This document shows positions 10,521 to 21,876 of a stretch of 40,552 bases of DNA, piece by piece. Source of the stretch: Gracilaria vermiculophylla (taxonomy: Eukaryota; Rhodophyta; Florideophyceae; Gracilariales; Gracilariaceae). A program made the position numbers and the translations under genes. Within the stretch, counting starts at the first letter, position 1. The number at the start of each line of letters is the position of its first letter. The notes under the pieces are model-generated. The model saw only the letters and a program-made list of their open reading frames with translations. It searched no databases and was not told where the DNA came from. The DNA lies in NCBI GenBank assembly GCA_019155205.2, contig JAHNZQ020000004.1:2059582-2100133 (forward strand), in the 5' to 3' direction.

Positions 10521-11295
10521 TTGATCTTATTTGGCGTGCTAACAAGGTCACACCCAAAATGTTCAAACCCAAAAACTAATTTCAACAAGAATGTGCAAAT
10601 GCCAACGATGGAGTAGTGAAAGACATGAGGTGTGAGTGAGACCAGATTGGGCTCGGTGAGAGGTGGCTACAGAGCAGAAACAGCGGAGGATGAGAGATTG
10701 ATCGTGTGCGACAAACGGGCCAGGAAGCGTGTGATATGCCCGTTGAAGGTGGCCATTAGCAATTAGCCGACGCTAAATTACCAGAACTCGCCAGTAAAAT
10801 TGTAAGACTTTCGGTTTGGAGGTGGTTGCGAATTTGTCCAAACTGGTGATGTAAAACATTTTATTGATGAAAACTAGCAGTATCAATAGCCTGTTTGAAT
10901 CCAAATTTTTGTACTTGCGGCTAGGTCTCGTACACAGAAAATAAAATATCAAGTATGTTTCAAATGCCAAAAAAGTCAAAACGTTCCCTCATAATTTTGC
11001 AGCACACAGTACTGCACATTTTGCCCACTCACCGTGGATCAAGTTTTTATCCAGGTGAACTATGTATCATATTAATAATAGCTTTTATTCATGAAGCATC
11101 CTAAAGTGATGCGCAAAAAGATAAGACAACCCCCAAAATAAACCAATAGACGCAACCTGGTTGACGTTTTATTGAAACAAAAGTGCAGCACGAAAAAAGA
11201 TAAAAAAAGAACACTGACCCATTCAAGAACTTGCTAAAAAAAAGAGGAATAGTACAGCAACAAAAAATGAAAACGATAGCTATGCCAAAAGATAA
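10521..11295. other. No gene recognised
   Basis: AT-rich sequence with no convincing coding frame, RNA gene or repeat. Confidence 0.5.
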
Positions 11296-11687
11296 ACTGC
11301 GTTTCAAAAACATAGGACAGTGCAAAAGCGCGCCAAAATATGGATTTTTGCCTACTATAGCCACCCCCTTTCGTTAAAACCCTCAAAAACGCGTTTCAAG
11401 AGTATAGGACACTTCCAACTCGCGCGTGATTATTTCCACATCATGTTCCTTTTTTTCCTCAAAAAAACGCAAGACCTAAAGTAAAAGCTTACAACACAGT
11501 ACTTCAAATATTACCTTAGATCTAGACCATTGTTCTAATTTTTGTACCAGTTTATTCAATACTTACTGTAATATAAACACAAAGTTTTATTGATAGCCTA
11601 ATATTGCTCATCTAAAACAATTTGTATAATTTTTTGCAAGAATATTGTCTTGACAATGTGTTTGGCACTCAAAAACCCATGAAAGGA
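11296..11687 (+). repeat. Left terminal inverted repeat
   Basis: Runs from the outer gcgtttcaaaaacataggac through aaaagcgcgccaaaatatgg and the inner gcgtttcaagagtataggac to cccatgaaagg. Its reverse complement matches 12993-13386 with scattered substitutions. Confidence 0.9.
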
Positions 11688-12418
11688 ACGAATCGTTTAC
11701 AAAAAATGAATAAAATGGTAATGAAAAACGCTTCAAAGTTCTTTCGGTTTATAAAACAGAACAACGTTTCCTTTTGAAAGCTGCAAATAATCAAATATTG
11801 GTGCCACAGTATGCAATGAGCACTGAAAATAAAGTCAGCTGCAAAAAGAATGCATTTGAAAATGAGGAAAACTTTGATTAGGATGAACAACAGTGTTTTA
11901 CATATTGTTATCATAAGCAACAAACATCAAATAAAATTTGAACACGGATAAGTTTTATTAGAGCTCATATTATGCTATGTACTGGATTCTACTTTTAGAT
12001 GAAAACAACTACATATAAATCCTTTTCAGTAAGCATTACAGACTTAAGAAGGCTTTCAAATGCTTTAACACAACGTTTTATAAAAGTTTGCATATCTTAT
12101 AAGAAATGTAAACTGGTTTTTCACAAAGAAAGCGCCGCCGTTTAGTAGTCTTCAGCAATGAAAAACGTTCTTCGCTTGCTATAGACTAATGCCACACAGA
12201 TACTCACGCGTTAGATTTACTTAAATCCTTTTGAAACCGAATAATCTGTACTCGTTAGAATGCTTTATGGCCATTACAGGCCATTCTGAAGAGGTTTTGA
12301 TTAAAAGAAAAGTATTGGAAATAGCGCGAAAACTATGAATATTTTAAGTATGGGAAGTTAGAAAAACGCGATGCAAAAGCGTTGAATTAGTATTGTTTGG
12401 TACACAAAAGCGAAAATC
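11688..12418. other. AT-rich interior of the inverted-repeat element
   Basis: No transposase motif or other coding signal could be supported on either strand. Confidence 0.5.
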
Positions 12419-12518
12419 NNNNNNNNNNNNNNNNNNNNNNNNNNNNNNNNNNNNNNNNNNNNNNNNNNNNNNNNNNNNNNNNNNNNNNNNNNNNNNNNNN
12501 NNNNNNNNNNNNNNNNNN
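12419..12518. other. Assembly gap (100 N)
   Basis: Exactly 100 undetermined bases, the usual placeholder for a gap of unknown length. Frames that cross it are not meaningful. Confidence 0.99.
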
Positions 12519-12992
12519 GACCAGCCATGTGGACGACCTAGAGGTATTCTTAATTGCTAGATCAATTTTAGAATTTACTGTAGAGTGCCGGGGGCGCATC
12601 TCGGGTGCACCTCCCCCTGGCCACGTGGCCCGTCCGGCCGCGTCGGCCCGGGGGCCTCGCATAGTGGATATACTCACTGTGCGAACCATCCCCGTCACCA
12701 GAGTAAAGGTAAGCACCTCTTGGACAACTCTAACCCCGTTTTGGTTTCTACAGTCGACCATTACGGCTCGTCCATTACCTTGCGGTTCTACTAGCGCCCG
12801 TGCGTTGCATTCTATCACTACCAATATAGGTGCATTCCGCGCGCCCGCTATCTCGCACCCCCAGTGGTTGTGCTACCGCGTACCTCTCAGGTTTCCTTTT
12901 CCCACCTTCTAGGTTGAGCCCACCGCGCGCTCCCTAGCCACGCGTCCACACGAACACCCCTTTGGTTTTTAGCCGCTTTGGTTATACCACAC
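12519..12992 (-). other. GC-rich patch with open frames, beside the gap
   Basis: Sharply more GC-rich than the AT-rich element around it (cacgtggcccgtccggccgc and neighbours). A minus-strand frame is open from about 12855 into the gap (ILVVIECNARALVEPQGNG ... MVDCRNQNGVRVVQEVLTF). The plus strand is also open over much of the same stretch, as is common in GC-rich DNA. The minus-strand translation looks more protein-like, but I recognise no family. It could be cargo, a nested insertion or a misjoin at the gap. Confidence 0.35.
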
Positions 12993-13386
12993 TTTTCATG
13001 GGTTCTTGAGTGCAAAACACATTGTCAAGACAATATTCTTGCAAAACGTTAAACTCATTGTTTTAGATGAGCAATATTAAGCTATCAATAAAACTTTATG
13101 TTTATATTACAGTAAATATTGAATAAACTGGTACAAAAATGAGAACAATGGCCTTGATCTAAGGTACTATTTGAAATACTGTGTTGTAAGCTTTTGCTTC
13201 ATAAGATCTTGAGTCTTTTTGAGGAAAGAAAGCAACATGATGTGGAAATAATCACGCGCGAGTTGGAAGTGTCCTATATTTTTGAAACGCGTTTTTGAGG
13301 GTTTTAACGAAGGGGGGTGGCTACAGTTGGCAAAAATCCATATTTTGGCGCGCTTTTGCACTGTCCTATATTTTTGAAACGCACTG
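12993..13386 (-). repeat. Right terminal inverted repeat
   Basis: Reverse-complement partner of 11296-11687. The outer tip reads cagtgcgtttcaaaaatata from 13386 inward, next to TA. Confidence 0.9.
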
Positions 13387-13388
13387 TA

Positions 13389-13689
13389 TGAATTTCGGAA
13401 TGCCACATCTTTGTATGTTGAACCCTTGAATGAACTTTTGCGTCAATATGAGATCTCAGAGTACAATATTTCACAACACGCTTTTCTGTTTCGGAACCGT
13501 CAAACGACGATAGGCCAGCTGCCCTTACCATTTCCGAAACCATAGGAATCTGTAACTGGCCCACCATTCATCTCCTCTACAATTAGATCCTGCAAGTCCT
13601 TTCCAGCGAACAAAACACGATGATCAGCACTTCCGCCCCCTTCACTGCATTCCACCGCTACACTTCCCATTCAAACGACACCGAGAGGT
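13389..13689. other. No gene recognised
   Basis: Spacer between the inverted-repeat element and the CACTA-like transposase frame; it may be the 5' end of that transposon. Confidence 0.4.
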
Positions 13690-16600
13690 ATGAAACGGAT
13701 GTATGAAGACTTTTCGGCAAAAGCGGAGACGTTGACGTTCCGCAGACGCTCACGGCTACTCCCGAACTGCAATTTGAACTCATTATGGTGCAGCAATACC
13801 CAAGAGACGACCGTCTTTCATAGAGGAGCTGTCACTCAGACTACTTCGGACGATACGGCATTCATTCCCACCGATGCCGTGGATGGCTCTGCGATTCATA
13901 CAGAAGACGTTCCTCCTCTGCCACCCGATGAGCAAGCTGAACTGGAGTATCAGGAAACTTTGGATGCGATCGCAATTGAAGAAGAGGATGATGAGGCCGA
14001 AGAGCGGTTAACGGGTCCACATACAACCCTACTTCACTGGTCAAACCTACTCTCTCTGCTGTGCATGTGCGAAAGAGTATGGCTAGCCGCTGTTCAATAT
14101 GCCCTTCTCAGACTGACCGTGATGGGGTTGAAACCTAGACAGAACGTACCATCATATCGCACAGTAAGAAGGTATTGTTCCCATTTCTTGTTAAATGTTG
14201 CTTTCCAGTTACCTCGAAAGTCACTATTCCAATCCCTTGTGCTCCTGCGTAAACAATTCTTCGAATCGTGATACCAACTGAATGGGCCAAACTAGACGTG
14301 GTCACATTTCCAGTATGCGATTCCATATTCCGGGAAGATCGGGAACAAACACAAAGACACTGCAGTAAATATTGGCGTCTGGAGAACTGTCACATTCTAC
14401 GAAGGAAAGAAGATCCGCTCAAGACAACTGCCCCGTTTTCTTAACACGGTAACGGGAACAAGTACGGCTCACAAGGGAAAATCAATCATCCTGCAAATCT
14501 CACAAATCCTAAAGCGAGTTCGGGATCATCTTCCAGTTTTGGGCTACAACATCATTCTCCTCGATCGAGGAAGATTCCAACTGAAGGCACCATTCGCACA
14601 TATATGGTGTGCCATGGTTGCAGGAAAATCGCAAACAATGGACACCGATAAGCTGGAAGATCTGTCTCCGGATTAGAGAATGCTTGTACAACGATCGTTG
14701 CAGCTTTCCCCATCAGGCGAAACTGGCGAAGATCTGAACTACGACAATGGGAACCTAGAAGGGGACATTTGCACTCTACGTAACTGCTCTATTTCTCAAG
14801 TTGATTGGCTATGTGTCCTCATACATCTTTTGTGCAACCCTCAGATCGGTTCCCCGTCGCGTCGATTATTATGGATACGCATCGACCTGAATACCACACG
14901 AACGTATAAATTATATGAATATCCTGTGTACGATATTTCATCAGACGAAGACTTTTCACTAAATGACGACACAGAGAACGTTGATGACCCGTCAAGCATG
15001 GGGGTACTGGATGACGGTGAAAAAAATGTGGTGTACAGGGTACTCCTATACGCTGATGACTTCCATACCACATCAGATTACACGAGAAAGGAGTCTAATG
15101 GAGGATGTTATATGGTTCCTCTGAACCTTTTCCCATGTGACAGGCGCCGGAGATCTGCTGTTCGTGTCATATCCGTCACTCCACCTGGCGTTTCTACTAA
15201 TCAGGTGCTGCATGCCATAACCCCAGATCTGGTGAAAGGCTCAACGGAGGGTGTCCAAGGTTCACTTCCCAACGGAGAGAAGATTCGAATACTCAGGGAC
15301 GTTTTAGGGTTCGTAGGTGACTGTCCAGCTTCACGCCATATTATAGACAGCAAAACACACACCGCAAGTGCGCCGTGCACTCGTTATCGTTTCAGACGGT
15401 ACAGTGAGCCCGAGACTCTGGCATTCAAGTATGGTTACACGGTACATGTGAATGCAAACGACCCTTCCGCATGTAGGTTCCGCGATCGCCAGGAAGCTCC
15501 ACGACTTGACTTTGTTGATGATGAGGCAGCAAGGATTCTTGAAATGACGCCGACATTCTCGGTTTCGGACCAGACCTGTCCCTTGAATGCTCTTCAGCGA
15601 GAACTTATTGCATGCAAACACCGGGTAAGAAAGAAACCAGATGTAAAGACGGTCGTAAGACAAATATCCGATGCTTATCGAATCAATCTGATTGCGCCAG
15701 ATCATCGTTTTATTAGACTGGCAAAATACGCGTTATCGCTCCTCATCGAACTGACATTTCTCCACATGCGATCACATATCGATATAAGAATATGCAATGA
15801 GCTGAAAAAAACGAACTGCTTGTTCAAAATACCATTCTGAGACAGACCGGGAATGGTATCGCATCCATGCGTTTGTCAGCGGCATTCTGTACACGACTCG
15901 TCGCATTTTCAGTATTTAATTGTAGTAATCCAACACTGAAAGGAGATGGGTCCATCGGATACTCGGCCAAATGATATTAAGGAAATTAGCTTCGCTCATG
16001 GCAGGGACGTACTGGACACTAACATAGCACGTCGATGGGCCACAGGCAATTCAGAGGAGGAAGAATGGCGATTGGAATATCTACTTGGCGGACCTGCGCT
16101 CGAAAGTTGTGGACTACATCCGTTCTGTGAACGAACTGTGCAAAAGCTCCATGATGGTGGCAAGAAATCTTGACAAATTGAACTTGCACAGACTGATGGA
16201 ACTGTACACCCTCACCCTTCTGGCATTTGGACACGTCAACCATTTAGTGGAGCTCGTGTTCGAATGTGCACATCAGCCCCTGAAGCGCTGCATTACTCGC
16301 GGAAACCATCCGAATGATCACCTGTCGGCAATGGAGCATTGCCTCGGCAACGATTGGCAGGCAAGGCTGTTGCTACTTAGAAGCGAAGTGGAAAGTCGCG
16401 ATAACAAAAAGAGCAGAAGCGCACTATTTGGATTGAAGCGAATGTTGTTGGGAAGGTTTCACGAGGAGAGCAACGTAAGCGACACAGAGCTTGATCAAGC
16501 CATACAGGATGTGTTTGCGGGTCCAGTGAAGCTCATTTTAAGACTGCAGTGGGCACCAAGGACCCTGAGATCGCTCGAGACGAGTGTTTGGATTAGTAGA

Positions 16601-16714
16601 GGCAAGTCATCACAGTGTCAAGCAGAATTTGGAGCTACGGGACTCGAAGGAGAAAAAGAGTTACGGGTCTTGCGCGGGATTTGGGAGTTGTACGTTGAAT
16701 TCACTACGTCCTGA
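13690..16714 (+). pseudogene. CACTA/EnSpm-like (Tnp2-type) transposase relict
   Basis: Large cut-and-paste transposase broken into several frames. Order: an acidic N-terminal segment (PPLPPDEQAELEYQETLDAI) followed by GLKPRQNVPSYRT; RIVIPTEWAKLDVVTFPVCD (~14260); a segment in another frame (14330-14670); a long frame 14680-15838 with VLLYADDFHTTSDY, GGCYMVPLNLFP, VRVISVTPPGVSTN and LGFVGDCPASRH...ASAPC; and a last frame 16085-16714 with LNLHRLMELYTLTLLAFGHV and FECAHQPLKR. The order (acidic pair, LNLFP block, TPPG block, GDxPA, Cys block, then NLHRL) follows the CACTA Tnp2 plan as I know it. A 45-base stretch at 14164-14208 has GTAAGA and a pyrimidine-rich CAG end and is open in frame, so it may be a retained intron. 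The terminal CACTA repeats were not located. Confidence 0.55.
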
Positions 16715-17576
16715 AGAGATAGGGAAAATGCGAAAGTTCAACGAACTAGACGACTGAAAAAAAAGTAGATCCCAAAATGCACGAAATATAAAAGCTCCAG
16801 AGATACAGTAAAAACTAGCCACAGGAACCAGAACAAATTTTGCAAAAAAATAATCAAAGTTAGTAGAAACAACAATTTACATTACGTGTCCAATGAGTTG
16901 CAAATATGTAACGTTAGTGAAAGTAGTCCGCAAATAAAGAAATATTGGTGGTGGTTTGACAATTCAAAATGAAAAAGTATTACTCGGACTCAAAACGCGA
17001 ATGACGAAAAATGGGCGTCTTCTAATACTATTCGATTATTTTCTTGTTAGGCCACATTATTGCTAGATAATGTTGCATTGGCTTCTTGCTGCTTTTCAGC
17101 AGCGCTAAACTACACACATTCTATGCTGAACTCAACAATTTCAACTCGTATTCGTTGAAGTGCATTGTGTTTGGATGAATAAACTCTATTACTATTGATC
17201 ATTTTTGACTATATCGTGATGTTTTATAGCACGAAATCTATGTTTGCTTTATGTCATTGATTTGTTCCCAAGGTCTAATTCTTACCGAATCTGACTTCAA
17301 CATATGAGCATGACATCATGAAGAGAAATAAAAATTGAATTCTTGAGCAGTTTCTGGGGGGTTTTTAATTTGTACGAAACCTGTTACTGATGTACGTTAT
17401 GCGCAAAGCGCATGAAAATTTCATGCCGGGATATTCCAGGTCGTGAAATATTCGAATTTGTATTCGTTATAGGTTGCAATATATGTTTTTACTCACCGAA
17501 TAATTTATGCGTAGCCTACCTGCATTCACTGCTCGAATACAGAATAAATACCGTTGCTCACCAGCCTTGAAGTAAC
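16715..17576. other. No gene recognised
   Basis: AT-rich stretch after the CACTA-like frame. An AATAAA near 17545 could belong to an LTR or transcript end, but nothing supports it further. Confidence 0.4.
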
Positions 17577-17729
17577 TCCCTTCTCGGTCAGACTACCCGT
17601 CATCATTAAACTCCTTTCTTCTATCGGGCAGTGGTACAGTCTCACACTACCCAAAACTTTATCTGTTACTCAGTCTCAGCATTCCATTACTGAAGCCCTG
17701 ACGTCGACAGCACATATAATGACGTCTAC

Positions 17730-18838
17730 ATGGTACTATCAAGAGGCTTTTTTGGTTCTGACTCAGCGAATTCATTTTTGTTTGATGGTGGATCTGGAAG
17801 CGTTTATAATTTTCTCTTTTATTTTGAAAATCTTGCCACGCGTGGAAAGAATTCAGAGGACAGTGCTTTGAATCTACTAGGCCATCTTGTTGGTGAAGCT
17901 TTCGATTTTTACTATGACGAATATGCTTTTAACGGCGAACTCAACGATGCTGTAAAGAACTATGAAGGTGTTAAGAAAGCTATCTTAGACCTCTTTGGAA
18001 CAACATAACCACCTGAGTAAAGCATTCAGTTGGCCATTTCATCTAGTTTTGATAATTCTGATCTCCGTTTTTCATTAAGGAGAATGGATAATCTCTTTCA
18101 CAAAGCTGGGTTTGATGATAATACCAAGTTTGATTTTCTTCGCAAATCTGCAATGGAACATCATGAACTTTCTCAACACACGATGTATAGGAATCTAGAT
18201 GATTACAGAAAGCTTAATTCGAGCATTAACTCTTTCATTTCGGCCAGAAAAATATTCACTATGAAATCAAGAAGAAAATCCCCCACTCCACGAAAAATCA
18301 TTCAACGTCCTGACGCTGCCCAGAAAAAGATCGAGAACAAGGATGATGAACTGGCCAATCTACTATTTGAGCTGTCTCTCATTGTAAAGAAGTATCGCAG
18401 GCAAGAATCTTCTGCTGCAAATGATAATGAAGCGAAGATCTGTTCCTATTGCCGCGAGCCTAGACACTTTTTTACTACCTACCCGAAGAATGACAACCGT
18501 AGTACAAGATGCACATCCTGTGGAAAACTTGTTTATTCTGAATCTCGTTGTTTTAAGCAGCTGAAAAACGAAGGGTGAAAGAGCTCACGTTCTTATTCTC
18601 GATAATCAAGGGAACAACTCTGACAACTTACCTACTGTCGTTGTCACATTCGTTAATGAGCAAACTCCTAATAATGTGAACATAGAAGATGTAGTTTCTT
18701 CAGTTAAATGCACGGTAGAAGGTAAACCCCCTCAAAAAAGTGAAGTCAAACAACGTCATACCAACATCTTTACTTCTGGCGTCAAAACTCTTCCCTTAAC
18801 CTCCTGGTTAAAAAGCGTAGGCCATGAAGGCAAAGGCT
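17730..18838 (+). pseudogene. Gag of a second retrotransposon, truncated
   Basis: A capsid-like segment (GGSGSVYNFLFYFENLATRG ... ALNLLGHLVGEAFDFYYDEY) runs to stops at 18006-18008 and 18018. The same frame continues from 18030 to 18578 and ends in two tandem zinc knuckles, CSYCREPRHFFTTYPK and CTSCGKLVYSESRCFK. The consensus is C-x2-C-x4-H-x4-C. The first has lost its last Cys (Tyr), the second its His (Tyr). A frame change near 18578 leads into ERAHVLILDNQGNNSDNLPT, the expected approach to a protease, but the frame stops just before the gypsy LTR at 18847. It is a different family from the gypsy copies. Its pol is not found elsewhere in the window. Confidence 0.65.
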
Positions 18839-18846
18839 AAACGGAG

Positions 18847-19398
18847 TGTAGTATAGTAAATCCTAGGGTAACATTGTGGAGTGCTTTTATGGCGCCGTAT
18901 TTCTGAGGAGGGCTCGCATTTTATTAACCGAGCCACGTAATGTATACTTCGGCCCGCGTGCGCTACATTATCCTTAAAGGACGGTAGAATTTATATTCAT
19001 TTCAGTTACTTTGTGCTGGTAATTATTACAGTAGTGAGACCTATCGAGACGCGCTCCAGGCTTGATAGTTAATCTGCCGGTTGAGTTCCACCTCTGGCAA
19101 AGTAAACCAAGCACCTTGAATCTACATCTACATTTCCAGTTGGAGAATCTCGTCGTGGATCCTAAGTTATCTAGGCCACCGATCCCCAAGTCGCCTTGTA
19201 ACAGGGCCTGTAGGAGCATTGTCGGCACAGTGAACCTCCCCCTCCGCTTGGTGCTTGCAAATTCCCTTTCAGAATTCCCGCGGCTTGCGACAGCGATTGC
19301 TAGAGGCCATCTTTAGGAACCTGCGCCTTTGGAGTCAACAAAAACTCCTAACGGACATTGTGCGCTACTCCCTCGAAAAAAGAACTGACGGTACCATA
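18847..19398 (+). repeat. 5' LTR of gypsy copy 2
   Basis: 552 bases, beginning TGTAGTATAGTAAATCCTAGG and ending GGTACCATA (ACA in the consensus). Its start follows directly on the truncated gag of another retrotransposon. Confidence 0.9.
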
Positions 19399-19400
19399 AC

Positions 19401-19418
19401 TGGGCTCCCGACTGAGAA
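19401..19418 (+). other. Primer-binding site of gypsy copy 2
   Basis: TGGGCTCCCGACTGAGAA, two bases after the LTR. It begins with TGG and is conserved with copy 1. Its complement would match the 3' end of a host tRNA, not identified here. Confidence 0.65.
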
Positions 19419-19553
19419 GGTCAGTTTCCTCAAGGATTCGCAAAAGTCGCGACAGAACAGTGCTTTTAGGTAGCAACGATCGGAACCCAACAGTGCAAAT
19501 ATTCCTTCAGGTGATTCGGAAGCGGAAGAAAGCCACCCCCGACCTACTCCTAT

Positions 19554-20087
19554 ATGGACCCCTCTGAACGCCCAGTGGAACCCCCCCTACAGGACTCTCA
19601 AGCACCCGAGTCCGTGGGCGTGCGCTGCACGCCCAGCGCGCCCCAGGGGATGGCCGCCAGACTGGAGGACCCTGAAAGTCTCCTCAGGAATCCTGGCTCC
19701 TCTATGGATCGTTTCAGTAATCGCCTTAGGAGAGTGCACGATAAGGGTCAAGCGGAATCCCCTGCGACATCTCTGGAGAACGCCGATTTGAATGTTGAAG
19801 AACCGCACATGGCATCGCAGCCGCCACCTCAGGAGCTGCAGGGACAGAAACACCCGGAGGCTAAATCCCTCCTGGAGTCGCTGGCCACACGCCTTACGGA
19901 TTGGTTTTCACAAGAGCTCGTCGAAAGAATACCTGCAGGTGTCGAAGCACACTTCGGAGCGCGCCGCCACGTCTTTGTGGAGGAAATTGCAACGGAGAGC
20001 GCTCACCGTAATGTGGATACTTTGCTGCATTCCGACCCCTTTCTTGAGATTATCTACGATGTTATACCTTCGGAGGTTTGCTCATAA
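19554..20087 (+). pseudogene. Gag N-terminal frame of gypsy copy 2
   Basis: 178 codons starting at ATG 19554 (MDPSERPVEPPLQDSQAPES), matching the start of gag in copy 1. The sequence is Pro/Gln/Glu-rich and looks disordered at first, then more folded (LLESLATRLTDWFSQELVER). Most of it, from about 19697, lies in a stretch that copy 1 lacks. Copy 1 joins directly from LRNP to RREGQD. It ends at a TAA before the capsid part, so the original Gag was probably longer and is now split. Confidence 0.6.
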
Positions 20088-20264
20088 ACCGCGCAGTTGC
20101 TTCTCGCAGCGGCGTTTCAAAGTCATTCTTCAGTATAGGAAAGGTTACCTCTATCAACACATAAGACGATGATGGGCAGAAAAGGTCAGGATGCTGCCAC
20201 CCCCAACGGCAGAGGAGGAAAGGATACTGCCGTATAGAAACGGGAACACCTCAGGAATATTGCT

Positions 20265-21817
20265 ATGCACCGTCTGGACCTGACCCCCCGCGGAGGAGGA
20301 TGGGATACCGGTCGCGAAGAACTTCGCCCAAGGAGAGAAGGACAGGATACTCCTCGGGTGAATCGCGATAACGGGGGTATCTTTAATCACCCAGACCACC
20401 TAAAGAATAGACGCCGAAAGAAACAGAGTGAGATAAGTAGAAAGCGAGACACCGATTCGGAAAGAAGCTCAGACTCCGAATCGGTAGACAGCTCCACATC
20501 AGAGGAGAGTATCCCTCCCAAGGGCAAAAGAAGAAGGATCAAGAAGGCCGTCCCGCTTATGCAACTCTGCGCAAAGGTGGTAGGTTATGACACCTATAGG
20601 ATGAATGATCGTTCCACTCTTTACGACGCGTTGGTTGCTGAACGACTCACGCAGAGTCCAGCGCCGAAGGGATATCCAGATGAAGAAGAACTCCTTCTAA
20701 GGTGAAGACCCCATCTCAGGGTTGAAGTTTCTCACACGCTTGTCTACGTCATGTAATACCAATGAAGCCCATGAAGATGCGGCCGTATGGTGCTTTCATT
20801 TCTATCTCACAGGCCAAGCTCACTCGCTGGTGCAACCGCGCCTTACGGGCGAGAGCACCATTTTGGATGACCCTAGAACGCAGATCTTGACGACGTACCA
20901 GAAGATGGTGAATTTTCTCCTCAAAAGGTACGCAACGCACGAGTTGAAAGCCGATGGTAACACTTAAGACACCTCCGATAGGCTGAACATGGGAATGACC
21001 GAGACGGAGTTCTCGCATAAGCTGTGGACGGAGGCCTTCCCGTGTGGGAGCGTGTGCTCCGAACGGCGGTTGAACTCGTTGTTTGTCGAGGGACTTCTCC
21101 CGCCGATCCACGCCAGGTTGCGTTATCACTTGAAAACGCACCCAAAGACCACCCATACGGAGATAACACGTTTCTCGGAATCCTATGGGGATACCCACCG
21201 TGCCGTTCGACGCAGCCACGCTCCACTTTCGGACAAACCGGCGGCCTCAAAGACCCATCGGGCATCCGCCCTGATGTTGAACTCCAGCACCTAGGAGGAG
21301 GTCGACGAGTATACGCTCGTGGGAGAGCAAGAGGCCGTTGCCCTCAAATACAACTCATCTCAGAAAGCACTGTCTAGAACGAGGACACCCTCGTCTCCCA
21401 TTTCGTACGTTTCTGCTAGATCTTAAGCCAATACACTGTACGACTCTCGCCCCGACAATGAGAGCCGCCATCCTGCAGGAACCGGAGAAAAACTTCCAGG
21501 ACATGAAGGACACACCAATGGAGAGCAGAAGTTACCGAACCGCGTATCGCGACATCCGCTCCCCTCAAGAAAGCTACGGTTACCCTGCTACACTGGGAGT
21601 GCAGCCTGTTCCACTGTCCCTTGTGCCGGCAGCGCAGGGACCGGTATCCAAATCGGTTGCTTCTCATGCAAACACATCGCGTCTTGATGCGCAACCGAAG
21701 CAGCCGTCCCGTACTGGAGCTCAGCCCCCTCCAACCATTAAAACCCTCAGGGTCAATCGTAGAGGTTCCGCGCGGCTGCTTACCATCGAGCTTCAGCTCC
21801 ATGGGGGTCGTCTTTAG
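20265..21817 (+). pseudogene. Gag capsid region of gypsy copy 2
   Basis: Three frames in sequence: 20265-20705 (acidic/basic serine-rich DTDSERSSDSESVDSSTSEE, then VVGYDTYRMNDRSTLYDALV), 20722-21294 (EAHEDAAVWCFHFYLTGQAH ... VNFLLKRYATHE, the Retrotrans_gag-like core, with a TAA at 20965-20967), and 21338-21817 (KNFQDMKDTPMESRSYRTAY, then a Pro-rich tail). The place of a zinc knuckle (YRTAYRDIRSPQESYGYP) keeps none of its Cys/His. Gag would form the particle in the cytoplasm. The segments match copy 1 one to one. Confidence 0.75.
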
Positions 21818-21876
21818 GAAACGGGTAGAAGCAGTCTGCTCCATCGACGCAGAATTGGCGGGCCCCCCAAATCTCG

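Larger units (their letters stand above)
11296..13386. mobile_element. Tc1-like element with long inverted ends and no visible transposase
   Basis: About 390 bases at the left (11296-11687) recur in reverse complement at the right (12993-13386). Each end carries two copies of gcgtttcaaaaatataggac, about 92 bases apart (left 11299 and 11391; right mirror copies near 13380 and 13287), the IR/DR pattern of some Tc1-like transposons. The right end is flanked by TA at 13387-13388. The interior shows no transposase. It contains AT-rich sequence, a 100-base assembly gap and a GC-rich patch. The end motif resembles that of the Tc1 element at position 1. Likely non-autonomous, unless coding sequence hides in the gap. 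Confidence 0.75.

Noticed and set aside
11101..11364. Minus-strand frame with membrane-like composition
   Set aside because: Hydrophobicity comes from A/T runs read as Phe/Ile/Leu, and the frame overlaps the terminal inverted repeat.
12397..12912. Plus-strand frame of 171 codons crossing the N gap
   Set aside because: A third of it is undetermined sequence, and the rest is the shadow of a more protein-like minus-strand frame in GC-rich DNA.
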